Positions 13,838 through 25,952 of a stretch of 64,000 nt of DNA are shown here, piece after piece. Made by a program: the position numbers and the translations under genes. The stretch is from Citrus sinensis. Its lineage: Eukaryota; Streptophyta; Magnoliopsida; Sapindales; Rutaceae. Each line of letters opens with the position of its first letter. Position 1 is the first letter of the stretch. The DNA lies in NCBI RefSeq assembly GCF_022201045.2, contig NC_068558.1:42985501-43049500 (forward strand). The letters run 5' to 3'. Below the pieces are notes generated by a model. It worked only from the letters and a program-made list of their open reading frames with translations, made no database searches and was not told the DNA's origin.

Positions 13838-16447
13838 TCACACTTGCATTAGAGGAGCTTGCATGAAGAGGTACTGCAGAGAAAACATCATTGTCAGTCA
13901 TTTCTCCTGAAAGAAAGATGTCCTCAACTACAATTTATTTTGTAATTTTCAATCTTCAGAGGCTTACCTCGAATGATTTCTCTAATTGTTCATATTCCAA
14001 CATGCTCAGAGCAACTTCACAGCTCTGTGAGACAATAGGCTCAGGATCCTTGGCAAATTCCTTGAGAAGTCCTATGCTTTGATCATCTAGAAGAGTGCCC
14101 CAAATGAAAATTTATTAAGATAACACAACAGAGAAAATGTTTGACATTCCACATAATTGACAGGTATTTAAAGCATATACAAACAACACAATACTCAGAA
14201 GGATAGGATAAATGACAGACAAAATAGTATTTTACTGAAAAGCAAGAATTACAAGAAGAGGTGGAAAATGATCATCTGATACAAAAAATCTCATTCCATC
14301 CAAGAAAATTCAGCAAATAATACAAGAAAACTACAGAACTTTTCACATTCAAAATGCTCAAAAATATAGTTATCAACATAAGTTGTTATATGTGGGTTCT
14401 ATAATCCCAATTAATGATCAATGAATTCCTTTGCACATACATGCAAGAAGTTTTTTCAGACCAGTCTCATGACTGAGCATCCATCTATAATCAGTATTAA
14501 GTTCTATAGTAATATATTTTTCATGTCAACAACCATAACAATAGACCTTATCCAAAGAAAATGGCATAATGTCTTTAGCATGAATCCTTTTTGTTGTCAG
14601 ACCTATTTTAAACTCAGGAAGATTTTGCTTCAAGAACACTGATACCATCATACCAATACATCTTCCAGCCAACCACATCGTCCTACCCTTTCTAGGGAAT
14701 TATGAAATTGGAAAGGGTTTCAGGGACTTGGCCAAAAGAATTAAAAAGAGAATGCATTGAAATAACAACTAGAACTAGTAATACCAGCAATGGAACCAAG
14801 AGCTTCAGCAGCTTCATGTCTAACCATGGGGTGCTCATTTACATTCCTAAGCACGTCAGAAAGCGCAGCTGAAGCAGCTTTATTTTGCAATTGACCCAAC
14901 ACATAAGCAACCTGCATATTATAGCAAAATATCGAACATAAACCTCCAAAGGTAAGATGTGGAGAAAGCAAAACCAAATAAAGTCATCAAGCAAGCAGGG
15001 AAAAATTCAACATTTTCTAACAAACCTTGACCACATCACCAGCCACCTAACCATCTCTGTCAACATGATAATTACAGTGAAATTGTAAGAAAAATATAAG
15101 TATACCAGCAGCCTTCATGCACATTTAATAGAGATCTAATGATTACGCCCCCTCAAAGGAACCGAGGTACAAGCTTGAAGTAACATAAAATTATTACATT
15201 AGACTGCACAAACCTCATGCTTCAGTAGAGCACTTGTTGCGCCTAAAGAGTCAATTATAGCAGAAACAGCTTCATCTCCACCATGGTTGCGAAGAGCAAA
15301 AAGAGCTGCATATCGTTCATACATGCCTTTTTCTTCACCCAGAAGAACTTCTCTTAACACCGATTAACAACGGTCAGAATATTTTATAACTAATCATGAC
15401 ACTTAAAACAATGTGTCAAGCACAAGTCAGAAACAAACCTTAGCATATCAACAGAAGAACAGGATGAAGCTGGTGCAGCTGGGTCAACAGACATAAATGG
15501 TGACCTTTCTGTCATGGATGATCCGTCACTACCAGATGCCTTTAATTTCTCAATTCTCTCAAGTGCTAGTTCACATGTTTCTCGAACCTCCTGAGCTGGA
15601 TCTGAAACTAGACTATTCTTTAGCAAGGGAATATTGCTCTCTAAACCAATTGCGCCAAGAGCTTCCGCTGCCTGTTCAGTAATTAAACCAAAAAAAAAAA
15701 AGCAACAATAATTAAAAATTGGAAAGGGAAAGAAAAGCACTAGTAGACAAGGGAGATCTTAACTTGCCTCATGGCGAACAATGGGATGCAAAGAAAAGTC
15801 GTTCAGAACAGCTTCCAGAGCAGGGATAGCTTCAGCATCTTGCATTTGACCCAAGGCAAATGCAGCTTCATGTGCCAACAAATTTGAAGAATCCTTTGTG
15901 GCTAAAAAGGAGGGGGAAAGAAATGAATACCAAATTTTAATGCAAACAAAAGAACTAAAACGAACTACATAAATTAACCCAGTAATCGAAAATAAATAAA
16001 AGCTGGGTTTTCTTTACATAATCATTAAAACATGTACGCTGCAGGTGACTAATAAGAAGAAAAACGTTGAGAGGGCTGAAAAAGCTAAAGAAACTGAGCC
16101 TTATCTCCATAAAACCAATTCCAATATGTGAAAAACAACACAATGCGCAACGTTTGCAGAGCAATCAAGCATAAACGAGTGTAATAAACATAGAAACATG
16201 CTGACTTTAGCATATAAAAGCATGTTCCTTTCTAGTCTAAATCAGCATAATACAACATTCAGAATCAAAATTATGTACCACGAATCAGGGCGTCCCGGGG
16301 GCCGGGACCTTTGAGATTGCGAAGGGAGAATAAGGCGCGGAACCGCTCCGAAATTGGTTGGGTCGGGTCAAGGAGGCGATCGCAAAGGAATTTCTCCATC
16401 TCGGGTGAGGACTTGAAAGCGTTGGTGAATTTGTCCGTCGAATCCAT
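13838..16447 (-). CDS. DOHH: Deoxyhypusine hydroxylase (HEAT-repeat)
   Basis: Di-iron monooxygenase that hydroxylates deoxyhypusine in eIF5A, the last step of hypusine formation. Coding exons, complement: 16279-16447, 15768-15901, 15439-15671, 15214-15352, 14785-14911, 13968-14086, 13838-13873; 957 nt, 318 aa, normal for the family. The two halves of HEAT-like repeats carry the four iron-ligand His-Glu pairs: HE 67-68 ([11 protein letters not shown]), 100-101 ([13 protein letters not shown]), 224-225 (LLKHEVAYVLGQ) and 257-258 ([14 protein letters not shown]). The N-terminus is [13 protein letters not shown]; the last coding exon is only 36 nt and ends in a short hydrophobic tail ([11 protein letters not shown]). 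Intron 2 (15672-15767) uses a GCAAGT donor, fixed because the RHE|AAEALG junction allows no other frame. The gene is divergent from the Bet1 SNARE gene. Confidence 0.96.
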
Positions 16448-17381
16448 AAGTTTGCGATGCGGCTTACTGTATCAACTATTGGCCTCGCCAAACCCTAGGA
16501 TTGCCAGCTTAGGGTTCACGAGCGAATCGGATTCTCGATCGAGTTGATAAAATAGCCCGCCTCCCTTTTTTTTTTATGTATTTATTTATTCAATTATTTA
16601 TTTGTTCAACTTTCTATCAGAATAGTATTACACTATTACTCCTGGCCAAAGTGTTCGCGGCTTTCGCGCCATTAATTTATAACAGTGCCGTAAATAAATA
16701 AAAACGTAATGTCTAGTTTTATTTTCATTTTTAAAAGAGATGACGCGGCCCGGTGCTTCAGTCATTATCCGGTGGTTCAAAAAATTAATACAGAAATACT
16801 TTTAAAAAAAGCTATATATGACGTCATCAAAAGGTCCCCCGCAAGGACATATTCCATGCTCGGTAGGTGGGCCCACCGCAGAGATCAACATCTTGCATGT
16901 TTTTTCACCTCTATAAGACTATAACGCATCACATTTGATAAAATCTCCCTCTGGCTAGCCGCTAGCCTTTGTGTATAAAATCCGAGCGGCATTTCATCGC
17001 CGTCTCCTTTGTCCCACCAGCTTGTCTGCTGCTGCAAGCGAATTCCTGCTTCACACCAAAGGTATAGTCGATTCGCTTAGTTATGTTTTTTTTTTCTTTT
17101 TATTTCTAATTTTCTAGTTTAAATGTCGAATCCGCGGCCAGATCTGAATTTATTTCCTGGTTTGTTCACACATTTTTTAATCGTTAGTTTCGATCAAAAT
17201 ATTGAATCACCTTAATAATTTCGATCTAGCTTCACAATTTTTCCCTACGTTTAATTCGTGCATGACTGTATGATTTATCATTAGATAATTTTTTGAAATC
17301 ATCTGTAGAAACACAATTGAGAGTATCGCGAGGCTGAGCTTAATTTATCTAGAAGCGAAGAAAGGCTGTGATCTTTGAGTC
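16448..17381. promoter_or_regulatory. Shared divergent promoter, DOHH and Bet1-type SNARE
   Basis: The start codons of the two divergent genes are 934 bp apart. For the plus-strand gene a TATA box (GTATAAAA) sits at 16973-16980, next to a palindrome, GGCTAGCCGCTAGCC. A good donor (AAAG|GTATAG, intron from 17062) suggests an intron in the 5' UTR, with a possible acceptor near 17309 (ATCTGTAG). The DOHH side has no obvious TATA box. The promoter roles are inferred from position. Confidence 0.6.
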
Positions 17382-19425
17382 ATGAATTCTAGAAGGTTAG
17401 TTCAATCAAAGATTTATTATCTGCTCTATTTTTCTTTTTCTTTTTTAAATGATTTCTTAAGATTTCATTATATGTGATTACTGATTTAATTCTGCTGGAT
17501 CACACTGAGATCTGTTAGTTGTCAACTGGCTTTGAAGTTTACAGTTGATATACAGTGTTCTAGTCATCTGTTGCAAATAAGAGTCAGGAACAAATCATCA
17601 TTTTGTTACTCAGATGATAATTTCAAAGCTTACTAAGTGCCTAGGATGTAGAAATATCCTAACAGAAAGAATTTTACTATTTTAGGATCAGAGAATACTC
17701 TTGCACAATTCACTTGTTTCAATGACTTTTAACTGATTTGATTATCAACAATGGGTCCTGACTCCTGAGTAAGCCCAGGGCTAGATCAAATGAGTGCACC
17801 CTAACTAATGTTTCTCTACTTCATTTTTAATTATATTTTTAGGCCCTTATTGCAATTTGATATGTTTTCAACGTATGAGGATGATAAAAAAACATGGGTT
17901 GGCTAAGTGGTCTTGTTCATGACCTCTTATAATTTTCAAAGATTCATCTTCCTACTTTATAAGCAGCTTCAATCTCAGTTTCTCTTCAACCACAGTAGTT
18001 TGCATCTGAATAATCAGATTCTGAAGTGCCTACTTCAGATATCAGTCTTAAATGGGAATTTACGGTTGTGAGGTACTGTTGGAGAGGCGTACTTAGCATG
18101 TAGCTGTTTGTGTCGGAAATTAGGTGTTGTAAATTTTGATTTTTTAAGTGTACTTGATAAAGTTAATAGATTGGAAGACCAATGGCTAAAATAACTATCA
18201 ATGACACTTATTCTCACCAAATAAGTGTGTTTGCCGTTAGCTGGCCGTGAGTTTAGTTCATAGGCTCTAAAGAGAATGTGTTTTATCTATTCAATTCATG
18301 AATGTGTTATCAAAACGATTGACAGCCTGAAGCTAAATGTGCCTTTATGATTTGTGGTGGGTGAGAGAATTGGACGATTATTAATCTTTTTCTTTTTAAT
18401 GATTTTTCAATTCTTTCTTGAGTTCAGGATTATGTCTAGCCATGTCTCTTATAGATGTCCTAGTGTCTGGTTGTTTTGGCATGCTACTGAGTTTTCTTCA
18501 TGTGCAGGGACTACCGTAATAGTAAAGTCGCACTTTTTGATGGCATTGAGGAGGGTGGCATCAGAGCCTCCTCTTCTTACTCCCATGAAATTGACGAGCA
18601 TGATAATGAAAGAGCATTGGAAGGATTGCAAGATAGAGTCAATCTTCTGAAGAGAGTAAGTCACATCTTGTCTGCATTACTAAGGTGCAACTGTAAGAAA
18701 TGCTTTTGTATCCAGTTAAAAGTGTATAAGAGCTTCTTGGTGTTTCACTTGATTCAGTTATCTTCTGGTTGAATGTGGATAAATTGGATCAGATCATGTA
18801 AATAACAGAAGATGAATGGGGAAAGCAGTTGGGAATTTGGAATATTATCGGTATTTGAATTGGAATAGTTTTCATATTGTTCTTAAGTAACCTTTGATTC
18901 TTTATTTCTTGGCAAACCAGTTCGTGGTTTTTGAATTCAGAATAGTGGTGGCTTTATAATATTGAAAATGTTGCCAGCAAGTTCTTATACTTGCCATTCC
19001 TACAGCTGTCAGGTGATATAAATGAAGAGGTTGACACACACAATCGCATGTTGGAACGGATGGTATGCAGAACACATTTGATATTTCTTCTGCTGTGTTA
19101 TGTGATTTCTGTTGTTTATTGTGACATATGAGACATGATTTTCAGGGAAATGATATGGATGCTTCAAGAGGAGTCCTATCAGGAACCATGGATAAGTTTA
19201 AAATGGTAGGTGGAATAGATGACCAACTTTATGTTAGCATGACTGGTGTTTGTTGGCTATTCTTTCTTTCTTCTTTGTGTTCGGCGTCATATTTTCCAAT
19301 TTTTTAGCTGTTATGAGTTTGATTTCCCTTTTCAGGTTTTCGAGACCAAATCGAGCAGGAGAATGTTTACCCTTGTTGCATCATTTGTGGTCATTTTCCT
19401 AATTGTATACTATCTCACTAGGTAA
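17382..19425 (+). CDS. BET11: Bet1-like SNARE (BS14/BET11 type)
   Basis: Qc-type SNARE of ER-Golgi vesicle fusion, anchored in the membrane by its C-terminus. Exons: 17382-17395, 18508-18655, 19006-19062, 19146-19205, 19336-19425; 369 nt, 122 aa, the length of Arabidopsis BET11. The first coding exon is only 14 nt (MNSR plus two bases of the next Arg), followed by DYRNSKVALFDGIEEGG. The SNARE helix runs about residues 36-95 (ERALEGLQDRVNLLKRLSGD through GTMDKFKMVFETKS). The tail anchor, about 101-119, is MFTLVASFVVIFLIVYYL. The paralogue assignment (BET11 versus BET12) is not settled by sequence alone. All exon phases are consistent. Confidence 0.95.
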
Positions 19426-19746
19426 ATGATCTATGATGTATTTGATAACGCCAGCAGCTTTGTGTTAGTATTGGGATGACCCCTTTTTATGTGGTTATGT
19501 AATCAATCTTGCATGTTGCATGTAAGGAACTCGTTTGTGGTTGTATAAAGAGTTTGTATTCTATGGAATTGTCATTAAAAGCTTGAAACAAGATACTACG
19601 TATTATTCAGTATGTATGCATTATCGCCTCCCCAGTGTATGGCTGAGTCAAATTACTAGGCTGTACTTGTTATCAGCTGGGAGGTATGCCGTGAGCAACT
19701 TTCAAAAGCATGTAATGCCGTCTTCTCAGCTTTAAGAAATAGTCCG

Positions 19747-19922
19747 TTAGTTCAGGTTCTTAATGAGGGTTTTCCATTTCTTTGCAAGACCATAAACTTA
19801 CTCTTGGCCTGCATCAATAGCTGGCTTGAGGAAATATTCCTTTAGTTCAGGTTCTTAATAAGGGTTTTCCATATCTTTGCAAGACCATAAACTTACTCTT
19901 GGCCTGCACCAATAGCTGGCTT
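19747..19922. repeat. Direct repeat of 81 bp, two copies
   Basis: Copies at 19747-19827 and 19842-19922 begin TTAGTTCAGGTTCTTAAT and end AATAGCTGGCTT, differing at about three positions. They lie downstream of the Bet1 gene, after its likely polyadenylation region. Probably a recent local duplication; no function is suggested. Confidence 0.85.
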
Positions 19923-20108
19923 TGTGCTCTGCTTCTTTTAGCAGCCGCAGTCATGAGAATTTTAGCCATTAGCGGCTGAACTTGGTTCAAATACATGTTC
20001 AATGCTGTTAAACGGAATTTCCGTTTAAAGTATCTGCACTGGAAGATCGAAAAAGGAATGTTAAATGAAAGCTATCATCAGCTTGGCATTTTGAAAAACC
20101 AAACGATA

Positions 20109-20179
20109 TGCACCAGCCGGGAATCGAACCCGGGTCTGTACCGTGGCAGGGTACTATTCTACCACTAGACCACTGGTGC
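20109..20179 (-). tRNA. tRNA-Gly (anticodon GCC)
   Basis: The complementary strand reads GCACCAGTGGTCTAGTGGTA at its 5' end and GGTTCGATTCC in the T arm. The 7-bp acceptor stem GCACCAG/CTGGTGC is perfect, followed by discriminator A at 20109. The anticodon GCC is at 20145-20147 in CTGCCAC. Internal A box (TGGTCTAGTGG) and B box (GGTTCGATTCC) are intact, there is no intron, and a T5 run terminates transcription about 10 nt downstream. It looks functional. Confidence 0.97.
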
Positions 20180-20769
20180 TAGTTGAAAACCTGCACTGCC
20201 AAATTAATATAACTCAATTTTGCAGATAAATTATTATCCGTTATTTAATTTTTATAATGAAGGTGGAAATATTTGTATCGAAATAAAAAGGTGACACTAT
20301 TTAACTTACCATAAATTAATCTACAGAATTTGAAGTTTCATATTTTACTCAATAAATTCATCAATATGCCAAATATACCCTTTATATATTCTTGAAAAGT
20401 TAAAACCCAACATTAATTAAGTGACTGAAATTTTCAATGGTCTTAAAAATAAAAACACCGACATTTCTTTTACTTTAAATTCATGGTGCGAAATGAAATT
20501 TTTTTCGTCAATTTCTGTACCTGCAACAACAAGCTACTAAATCAATTTTGAAGTAATTGATGATTTGGGCCATTAATATTCAATAGCAAAGCACTATTAG
20601 AGTATGCAACAATTTTTTTAATATAAATATGAAAATATATTAATTATGCAACAAATGAAATTGAAAATTGTTTATGAAAATTTTTATCAAGAAAATAGTT
20701 TTGTGAGTTTGTAAAAATTAGTGTACCGATCATTTTTATTTTATGTTTTTAAGTTGTCTTATCCTTTTA

Positions 20770-21606
20770 GGTTACATTTGGCACTCAGGATTGGAATGGA
20801 CTAATGATTAGGATTTGACAAGATTAAGTTAAATTGAATTAAACTGGATTATATTATATAGTCTCATGTTTAGTACCGAATTAAACTATGTTAGATTATA
20901 TTTAAATAGCATTAAATAGCATTTAAGTTGATATTTAAATATAAATATCAATTATTCATTAAATTTTATAATCGAAATTAAAATAAATTTAAAAAGTAAT
21001 TAATAAGAAAATTAAATATATTGTAAATAAGTTATTGGGCAGTCATAATATAATAATAAAATAAAAATTCAAAAAATCTAAATATCTAATTAATTTTTAT
21101 CAAAAATTTAAAAATATCATATAAAATCAACCAATTACTGGTATTATTAATTTTCACGATCATTTGTAATATTATATTAGTGATTAATAAATCTAGTACG
21201 ATCAAATAATGCAATAAATTATTAAACGGTTAATTTTATTGACAAATTATTAAATATAGAAGTAATGAAAATTTAATCTCAAGAGTTAGTATAAGTAAAA
21301 GTACCAATTTCATTAGATCATAAATAATAAATAATTTTTTTAAAAGTTAATCACAAATATTAATTAATTAATATTAGGTGTAAAAAATGATATAAATAAA
21401 AGTATCATGAATGGACAGTTTTTTTTTTAAAATCTTATCCCATCTAAATCCATGTGTAAATTAGTATTATTAATCCCATGATTTTAGGATTAAATTCAAA
21501 TTTAGTCCCCTTAATCCAATCCAACTAAGCTTACCAAATATGGGATAAATATTTAATTCCAAAATTAGTCCAATTCTATACTTAATCCTAGCATCCAAAG
21601 ATGGCC
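20770..21606. mobile_element. PIF/Harbinger-like non-autonomous element
   Basis: An 837-bp AT-rich element with no coding capacity. It is flanked by TTA on both sides (20767-20769 and 21607-21609), the PIF/Harbinger target duplication. Left end GGTTACATTTGG and right end CCAAAGATGGCC are imperfect inverted repeats, with subterminal matches around CTCAGGATT and AATCCTAG. It ends 74 bp before the Mutator-like element that follows. Internal parts repeat the themes GGATTA and TTAATCC. Confidence 0.65.
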
Positions 21607-21680
21607 TTATGTATTTTTATATTAAGGTATTTTAATAATAAATTCATTACTTAAAATATGAGTTTGTAGAATAATTTTGT

Positions 21681-22503
21681 GGGTGGGGCTATTTGAACCC
21701 ACCAATTTACTCAATAAACCTATTTACTAAATAAACCCATCTTTAAATTTTAAAATTTTAAATTTTACTCAGTAAACCCACTAAAATACCTAATATGCCC
21801 TTTCTAAACCTAGTTTTTATAATAATAGTGATTTTACTCATTAAACCCATAATATTCATTTATAAACCCATTAGATTGGAAATTTAATAATCAATTTTGA
21901 GTGAATGACCCTCGTTCAATGACAAATGAATCAAAACATTCTAAATGGAGAAAATAATTGTCATCATGAAATTATTTTTTTGAGTTATATTATAGTGGTG
22001 AGAAAAATCTTGTATGATGGTATGAAAATTTAATATGAGGAATTTGAGAAAAAATAATTTTTCAGAATTTGGGAAAAAACAATAATTGATTATTAACTGA
22101 AAATTTAATCATCAATATTAATTAAACAATTTTGAGTGATGGGTCATTCCCAAACGAATCATAACAATTAAACAATTAATCCTCCATAAAATCAATATCC
22201 ATCAAATCAATAACAATTAATTTTGTTACTCTGAATCAACTCACATGTGCCTATTTAACAATATATATGGCTTGAGAGAAGAATCCCACCTCTTGATTGA
22301 TTAGGGTTTAATGAAAATTTGATTAGGGTTCTATAAAACTATGTTGAATATAAAAATGGGTTTAAAGAGTAAAAATTCTGTTTTTTTTTAAATTATATTC
22401 TAGTGTACATAACTGTAATTTAATTTAGGGGTATTCTAATAAAAAAAAATTATTTTAAAAGTAGGTTTATTAAGTAAATTAGTGGGTTCAAATAGCCCCA
22501 CCC
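21681..22503. mobile_element. Mutator-like non-autonomous element (MULE MITE)
   Basis: Terminal inverted repeats of about 42 bp with two mismatches begin GGGTGGGGCTATTTGAACCC at 21681 and its inverse ends at 22503. The flanking 9-bp direct repeats TAATTTTGT (21672-21680 and 22504-22512) are identical, the size expected for Mutator-like transposition. The 823-bp interior has no long open frame; subterminal blocks around TCAATTTTGAGTGAATGACC also recur. The nearly intact ends and perfect duplication suggest a fairly recent insertion, just upstream of eIF6. Confidence 0.85.
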
Positions 22504-22678
22504 TAATTTTGTGGATCTAAATAGCCTCACGGTTTGTTTCCATTTACACCCTTTGGACGTTAGAGTTAACGAGATGAAATACGGAATGGGTGTGATTTGA
22601 TGACTTACGTCTTACAAGGGTGTAGCTTGAAATTTGTCGATAAATGTGGGTGTTGGCTAAAATTAATCTTCTCCTTCA

Positions 22679-22876
22679 AAACCCTAATATAATCAATTTA
22701 TTCTTTTTCGTAAAACCCTCATCGCAGGTAGTTAGTTACATTTGATTTTATTGATATGGATATTCTGTACATGTTCGGTGGCTAACAGAAAAATCGAATT
22801 TGTATGTTATTCTTGCAGGTCTTGTGCTTTGATTCGGTCCATCTTTTAATCGGTTCAATTCTGTTAATTTGTAATC
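22679..22876 (+). promoter_or_regulatory. eIF6 telo-box and 5' UTR intron
   Basis: AAACCCTAA at 22679-22687 is a plant telo-box, common in promoters of ribosomal-protein and translation-factor genes. Further down, GCAG|GTAGTT (22728) and TCTTGCAG (ending 22818) bound a likely 91-bp 5' UTR intron whose removal leaves a short leader before the ATG at 22877. The box role is known for this gene class; use here is inferred. Confidence 0.6.
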
Positions 22877-25246
22877 ATGGCAACCAGTAAGTTTTTTGAC
22901 ACCTTTTAAACTAAGTGCCTTTAGCTTTTTTTTTTTTTTTTCAACCCTCCTTTTTAGCTTAAAGCCGAATATATTTGATTGATTTGCGTAGGACTTATGT
23001 TTGAGAATTCGTGTGAGGTTGGTGTGTTTTCCAAGCTCACTAATGCTTTTTGCTTGGTCGCAATTGGAGGTTCTGAGAGCTTCTACAGGTTTTTTTTAAA
23101 TATTATTTTATTTTCTAATGATTTGTATGTATAAAATTCTTCTTAATGAGTATTGTATTCACAGCACATTTGAGGCGGAGTTAGCAGATGTTATTCCTGT
23201 TGTTAAAACATCAATTGGTGGCAACAGGATTATCGGGCGGCTTTGTGTTGGTGAGCTTTTATCTGCATCTAACATAATGGCCCTTGCTTTTTATATTCAT
23301 ATTCTGATTCTCATCACTACTTATCTTTAATGGCAGGTAACAAAAATGGGCTTCTCTTGCCACACACAACCACAGACCAAGGTAGTTTTTTCATTCAACT
23401 CATGTTAGTTGGTTTTAATTATAATTATTCTCGTAAGGTAACGATAAATTTCTCATTATGCCAGTTCTAGATCACCACTTTCACTTTTGTAATTTAGTAC
23501 TATGACAATATATAATGTTATAATCTTAATCTATCTTGATGTATCAATAAAAATTACTATGCTTTTAACTCATCTCGGCATCATAGATAATGACAATATG
23601 TCATCATTGATAACTTCTAGTTGGATATTTCATCTGTTGTTAAAGCTGAAATCCTTCTGTGCTGAATACATTAAAGTACATGGCTGTCCCTCACTCTTTC
23701 TTTCTCTGTTTTTGTGGGGATACAAAGTGTGATTAGTCTATATCATGTAATAAAATATTATTAACTTTTTCAAGTTTTGGGCAGGGTAATTTGCTCAAAT
23801 TAAGAAGGAATCTTTCTTTACTAGGCAGTTTGGATTTTTTTTTATATCTTTTATATATAAATATTATTTTTTCCCCAGAGTTTGACAATCTGAATAGTGA
23901 GCAGTAATGAAGTTTGATAAATTTGCTTCTGTAAGCTTTTATATGTAAATATGTAAGTGTTATTATTATTATTATTTTTAACAAATGTAATCATTGATCT
24001 TGATGAACTAGTTTGCTCTGCTTTACTTGTTACTTCACGTTTTGTTTGATTATGTTGTTGAAGAGCTTCAACACTTGAGGAATAGTCTACCTGATCAAGT
24101 TGTTGTCCAGCGTATTGAAGAGAGGCTATCTGCTCTGGGAAATTGCATAGCATGCAATGACCATGTTGCTCTTGCACACACAGATCTTGACAGGGTAATG
24201 TTGCTTTTATGTGTCAGTTCTTAATGTTTCTTCCATTATGTCATTTCAGGATTATTCTTTAGATTGGCATATGATTTGAAATTGACATTTTGCAGTCACA
24301 GATTAGAAAGAGTTGTGTTTATTTTTCTCCACTTCTTCCTTTACTTGTCTGCTTATTTTCCCTTTAAAAGTACCTAGGCTTCCATTTTCTTCTATCTCAA
24401 TTGGGGGAAAAGAGCCTCAGCAATGGTTTCAAAGTTTTCTAAGCATAGAACTATAAACGATTGAGAGAAGTCTAGTCTCCTGTAGATACGTATTGTTTTT
24501 TTCATTTTTTTTTGCAATTGTGATTGTCCAATTATTCTTATTTATTTATTTGTTAATGGATGTTCTTGTGGATAATCAATGATTTTCTCTTCTTGAATAA
24601 CAATTAAAAGATTAAAATGAGTCAATTATAATGTTAACTGAAGAAACCGAATATAACATTCCTCGTACATGAAGAGTTACCTACTGCAACTTTAGTAACG
24701 CATGGATTTTTATATCCAAATTGCCATTATTTTGAATTTTCCTGATGCTTACATTGACCTTTTTCCGTCTTCTGTTTCATAGGAAACGGAGGAAATTATT
24801 GCAGATGTTCTTGGAGTAGAAGTTTTTAGGCAGACAATTGCCGGTAATATCCTTGTTGGCAGTTACTGTTCCTTCAGCAACAGGGGTGGCTTGGTAAGAC
24901 ATAGAATATCCTCATCGAGGCATCTATTGAAACACTTTCTATTGCAATGTATTTCCTACAATTAACTTTCTGCTTGATTCTGACGTAGGTCCACCCTCAT
25001 ACATCCATTGAAGACTTGGATGAACTCTCTACACTCTTGCAAGTACCTTTGGTTGCTGGCACTGTGAACCGTGGAAGTGAAGTGATAGGTGCTGGGTTAA
25101 CTGTGAATGACTGGACAGCATTCTGTGGGTCAGACACCACGGCAACCGAACTCTCTGTTATTGAGAGCGTTTTCAAGTTGAGGGAAGCTCAACCAAATGC
25201 CGTTGTGGATGAGATGAGGAAATCTTTAATTGACAGCTATGTCTAA
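22877..25246 (+). CDS. EIF6: Eukaryotic translation initiation factor 6
   Basis: Binds the 60S ribosomal subunit, is needed for its biogenesis, and prevents premature 40S joining; acts in nucleolus and cytoplasm. Exons: 22877-22886, 22992-23088, 23165-23250, 23337-23381, 24064-24194, 24783-24893, 24989-25246; 738 nt, 245 aa, exactly the family length. The first coding exon is 10 nt (MAT plus one base). The protein reads [20 protein letters not shown] and ends [10 protein letters not shown]; conserved blocks include [51 protein letters not shown] and [17 protein letters not shown], covering the fivefold pentein repeats. No internal stop or frameshift, so it looks functional. The telo-box upstream fits its class. 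Confidence 0.97.
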
Positions 25247-25797
25247 GTTATCTGGGATAGCAGTCTTGTGTTTTGTCTTATTGTGTGAAACACTATTTCC
25301 TAACTTTCTTGAGAGCTATTAGCATGTTTTCTCTCTCATGTTGGAGTACGTAGTAGCTTGAGCAATACTCGATTACATGAAATCCTTGCTCACAAACTCT
25401 GTATTTCACTGTTGCCTGCTTAACTTGGTTGCCCGCTTTCTGAAGGTGACAATTGAGTCTGTATGTATGTATATTTTGAAAGACGACAATCGATATAATG
25501 ATATTCATAAATTGGCCAAATAGCATTTTTTTTAAAAATAAAATAAATACGTGGCCTCTAGTTTCCCACGTAACAAGACAGTGTGATTGTCAAATAAAAA
25601 TCAATAAAGCTGCTTGGATATGTTTCTGTAAGCCTGGATGACATTCCCAGAAGTCTGTTTTTCAGGAAATCTCTCATTGCACGGCTGAGCATCAAGAAAT
25701 AAATATGTGGGTAAATAAGTGCATGAATTAGATTTCAGTTGATATCTATATTATTAGTCGTCTATTGATCATGAGTTGTTTTCCAGAGCGAACGGTG

Positions 25798-25952
25798 AAT
25801 CATTACTACTTGCAAACATTAGTGTTTCCTTTTCTCTGAAGGCAGTTTGCGGCTAAATAAACAGGATCTGTTTATTTAGCTGCTTAAATGATGATAAATC
25901 ATTGTTACTTGCAAACATTATTGTTTCCTTTTCTCTGAAGGCAGTTTGCGGC
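25798..25952. repeat. 56-bp direct repeat around a perfect hairpin
   Basis: Units 25798-25853 and 25897-25952 both run from ATCATT through ACTTGCAAACATTA to GGCAGTTTGCGGC, with only a few differences. The first unit is directly followed by a perfect 13-bp inverted repeat: GCTAAATAAACAG (25852-25864), spacer GAT, CTGTTTATTTAGC (25868-25880). Confidence 0.85.
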
